From the NCBI GenBank assembly GCA_002030015.1, contig LQBH01000005.1, positions 1 to 51,917 of the forward strand: a stretch of 51,917 bases of DNA. Reading direction: 5' to 3'. Origin of the DNA: a delta proteobacterium MLS_D (GTDB lineage Bacteria > Desulfobacterota > Syntrophia > Syntrophales > UBA2210). Each line of letters opens with the position of its first letter. Positions within the stretch are counted from its first letter, which is position 1. The notes beneath the pieces are model-generated. The model saw only the letters and a list, made by a program, of their open reading frames with translations. It had not been told where the DNA came from and searched no databases. Positions 49,993-51,917 of this stretch are shown here, one piece after another. The translations under genes were made by a program, and so were the position numbers.

Positions 49993-51150
49993 TCAGTCGT
50001 CCGCGTGCGTCATGATCTCGGCGTCCGCCGGCATGCCCGGTTTCAATTCAAGCCGGGGGTTGGGGATATCGATCTTGACGCGGTAGACGAGCTTGACTCG
50101 TTCTTTGTGAGTCTGAATGTTCTTGGGGGTAAATTCAGCACTCGAGGAAATGAAGGCAACCCGCCCGTCATAAACCTTTCCTGGTAAACCGTCCGTGGTC
50201 ACGCGGGCCGTTTGCCCCCATTTGACGCGCTCCAGGTCGGTTTCATCGATATAGGCCCGGAGCCACACGTTCTCCAGGTCGCCCAGGGTCACCACCGGCG
50301 TCCCGGGAGCCACGTACTCACCGGGCTCCACGTTGTGGGACAGAACTATTCCTGAGAGGGGAGCTTCCACGGTGGCATCGTTCAGGCGTACATCCACCAG
50401 CGCCAGCGCGGCTTCGGCCTGCTCAACCCGTGCCCGTGCCTGCTCGATGGTCTCCGCGCGGTGACCGGCCTGAAACAGCTTGTAACGCGCCTCGGCCTCC
50501 CGAAAGGATGCCTGCGCCTGCCGGATCTGCTCCTTCCGGGGTCCTGCCCGGACCAGCTTCAACTTCTCCTCCGTCTCACTGAGACCGGCAAGTGCGCGAT
50601 CGTATTCCGTCTCGACGCGATCGAACTCGCGCTCTGAAATCGCTTCCGTTTTAAGCAGTCTCATCTGTCGATCACGCTCGATTTTGAGAAGTTCAACCTG
50701 GGCGCGAATATTCCGCACGGCGGCTTCGGCGGCGGCGATTTCCTGGGGTCGCGAGCCGGCCAGCAGTTCATCGAGGCGTGCCCCTGCCCGTTCCATGGCG
50801 GCACGAGCCTGGGCTATATCTTCATCACGGAACCCCGCTTCCAGCTCGGCCAGGGCGGCCTGTGCGGCGCGCAGTTCCGCCCGTCGAAGTGCCTGCTCCT
50901 GGACCAGCGCCGAGTCATCCAGGCGGGCGATCACCTGCCCCGCCCCGACCCGCTCGCCTTCGGAAACAAGTCGCTCCGTTACGCGACCCGCTATCTTGAA
51001 ACCGATGTCGGCGGCCCGCACCTCTATATTCCCTGAAACAAGAACAATCCCCTCATCAATGTTCGAATTTCTCAGACGGTACGCAGCAAGTACAACAACG
51101 AAAACAGCGATCACCGCCGCAAGCAGTAACAACGATCTTTTCCGGTTCAT
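49993..51150 (-). CDS. ybhG: HlyD-family membrane fusion protein (YbhG-like)
   Basis: The 385-residue periplasmic adaptor has one N-terminal membrane anchor (LLLLAAVIAVFVVVLAAYRL), a lipoyl-type half (VLVSGNIEVRAADIGFKIAG), a long alanine- and glutamate-rich coiled-coil hairpin (about 85-235, with repeated QARA/AEA segments), then the second lipoyl half (VEAPLSGIVLSHNVEPGEYV) and a beta-barrel. It links the ABC exporter to an outer-membrane channel. It is the first gene of the operon and is divergent from the tungstate-type binding protein gene. A plus-strand frame across its coiled coil is a repeat-driven shadow. Confidence 0.92.
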   Translation of the reverse strand: MNRKRSLLLLAAVIAVFVVVLAAYRLRNSNIDEGIVLVSGNIEVRAADIGFKIAGRVTERLVSEGERVGAGQVIARLDDSALVQEQALRRAELRAAQAALAELEAGFRDEDIAQARAAMERAGARLDELLAGSRPQEIAAAEAAVRNIRAQVELLKIERDRQMRLLKTEAISEREFDRVETEYDRALAGLSETEEKLKLVRAGPRKEQIRQAQASFREAEARYKLFQAGHRAETIEQARARVEQAEAALALVDVRLNDATVEAPLSGIVLSHNVEPGEYVAPGTPVVTLGDLENVWLRAYIDETDLERVKWGQTARVTTDGLPGKVYDGRVAFISSSAEFTPKNIQTHKERVKLVYRVKIDIPNPRLELKPGMPADAEIMTHADD

Positions 51151-51316
51151 GGTTCACTCTCCCCCGATGCCCCGTGCAAGGGCTCAATCATCGGCAGCGC
51201 CGATCTTTTCCGCTTTCAATACCTTATTTCTCGCGTACTGTCCAAGGTTTGCGATTCTTCCGCCCAGCGCATTCAGTATGCAAAGCGGTACTTGCACCAC
51301 GCAACCTGATTTTGCC

Positions 51317-51377
51317 TTGACAAAGACTATTTCTTTCATTAAGAGATCATTAATTACAATTTATTACTAATTAATAA
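51317..51377 (+). promoter_or_regulatory. promoter/operator region before the tungstate-type binding protein gene
   Basis: TTGACA at 51317-51322 is followed by an AT-rich region. A perfect inverted repeat TTATTA-CTAAT-TAATAA occupies 51361-51377. It could be an operator of a metal- or oxyanion-responsive regulator, but does not match the ModE box I remember. Confidence 0.35.
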
Positions 51378-51423
51378 ATAAATAGCTCATGGATTCTGTT
51401 CAACGGATCTCAATTAACAATAG

Positions 51424-51917
<494 letters not shown>

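Overview
The window looks like chromosome from an anaerobic or microaerophilic deltaproteobacterium-type organism (Desulfobacterota, possibly Syntrophales-like). This is inferred from gene content, not from a marker gene: a sigma54/NtrC two-component pair, System II cytochrome c maturation (ResB/CcsA), a membrane-anchored octaheme cytochrome c with a cytochrome b partner, a tungstate-type binding protein, a MEMO protein, YchF and PreP-like proteases. Most of the DNA is GC-rich with tight head-to-tail or convergent genes and frequent GTG starts. About 32.5-39.1 kb is looser, more AT-rich and clearly accessory.

Layout. 0-2.5 kb: a cut nitronate monooxygenase gene and a squalene synthase-type gene (both minus), then a gene-free stretch that appears to hold a sigma54-driven small RNA or leader, upstream TTGTCGAA boxes and a MITE-like element. 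2.6-5.8 kb: a histidine kinase and an NtrC-type regulator. 5.8-14.5 kb: a metallophosphoesterase, MEMO, cardiolipin synthase, an Nfu iron-sulfur protein, a methyltransferase, NagZ, MobA, an iron alcohol dehydrogenase and PspC. 14.5-19.5 kb: tRNA-Val, a second MITE copy, a dienoyl-CoA isomerase-like crotonase, a large M16 protease and a third MITE copy. 19.5-27.8 kb: HD, CBS and Nudix proteins, CcsA/ResB, the octaheme cytochrome/cytochrome b pair, a thioredoxin-fold protein and a RuvC-like protein. 27.8-32.4 kb: a RAYT transposase among five REP palindromes, then an MrfAB-type helicase/exonuclease pair. 32.5-39.1 kb: a decayed integron (integrase pseudogene, attC sites, cassette genes), a choloylglycine-hydrolase-type enzyme and a catalase. 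39.1-51.9 kb: an acyltransferase, an unknown protein, a phosphatase, a CysRS paralogue, an MFS transporter, YchF, a tiny membrane protein, a YbhGFSR-type export operon and the start of a tungstate uptake gene.

The most striking observation is the octaheme cytochrome gene at 23872-25506. Its reading frame is interrupted by a single in-frame TGA (24205-24207) at the position where octaheme tetrathionate reductase homologues carry a conserved active-site cysteine. A good bacterial SECIS-like hairpin follows the TGA at the right distance. I read this as a selenocysteine-containing multiheme cytochrome.

Second is a candidate small RNA at about 1701-1912 (minus). It has a near-consensus -24/-12 promoter, an intrinsic terminator and a 5' hairpin that shows an anti-Shine-Dalgarno ACCUCCU in its loop. 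It lies beside an NtrC-family regulator gene and repeated inverted TTGTCGAA boxes. Third is the integron remnant, in the classic divergent order of integrase and cassettes.

Functional assignments rest on motifs and remembered family features read by eye. No database search was run.
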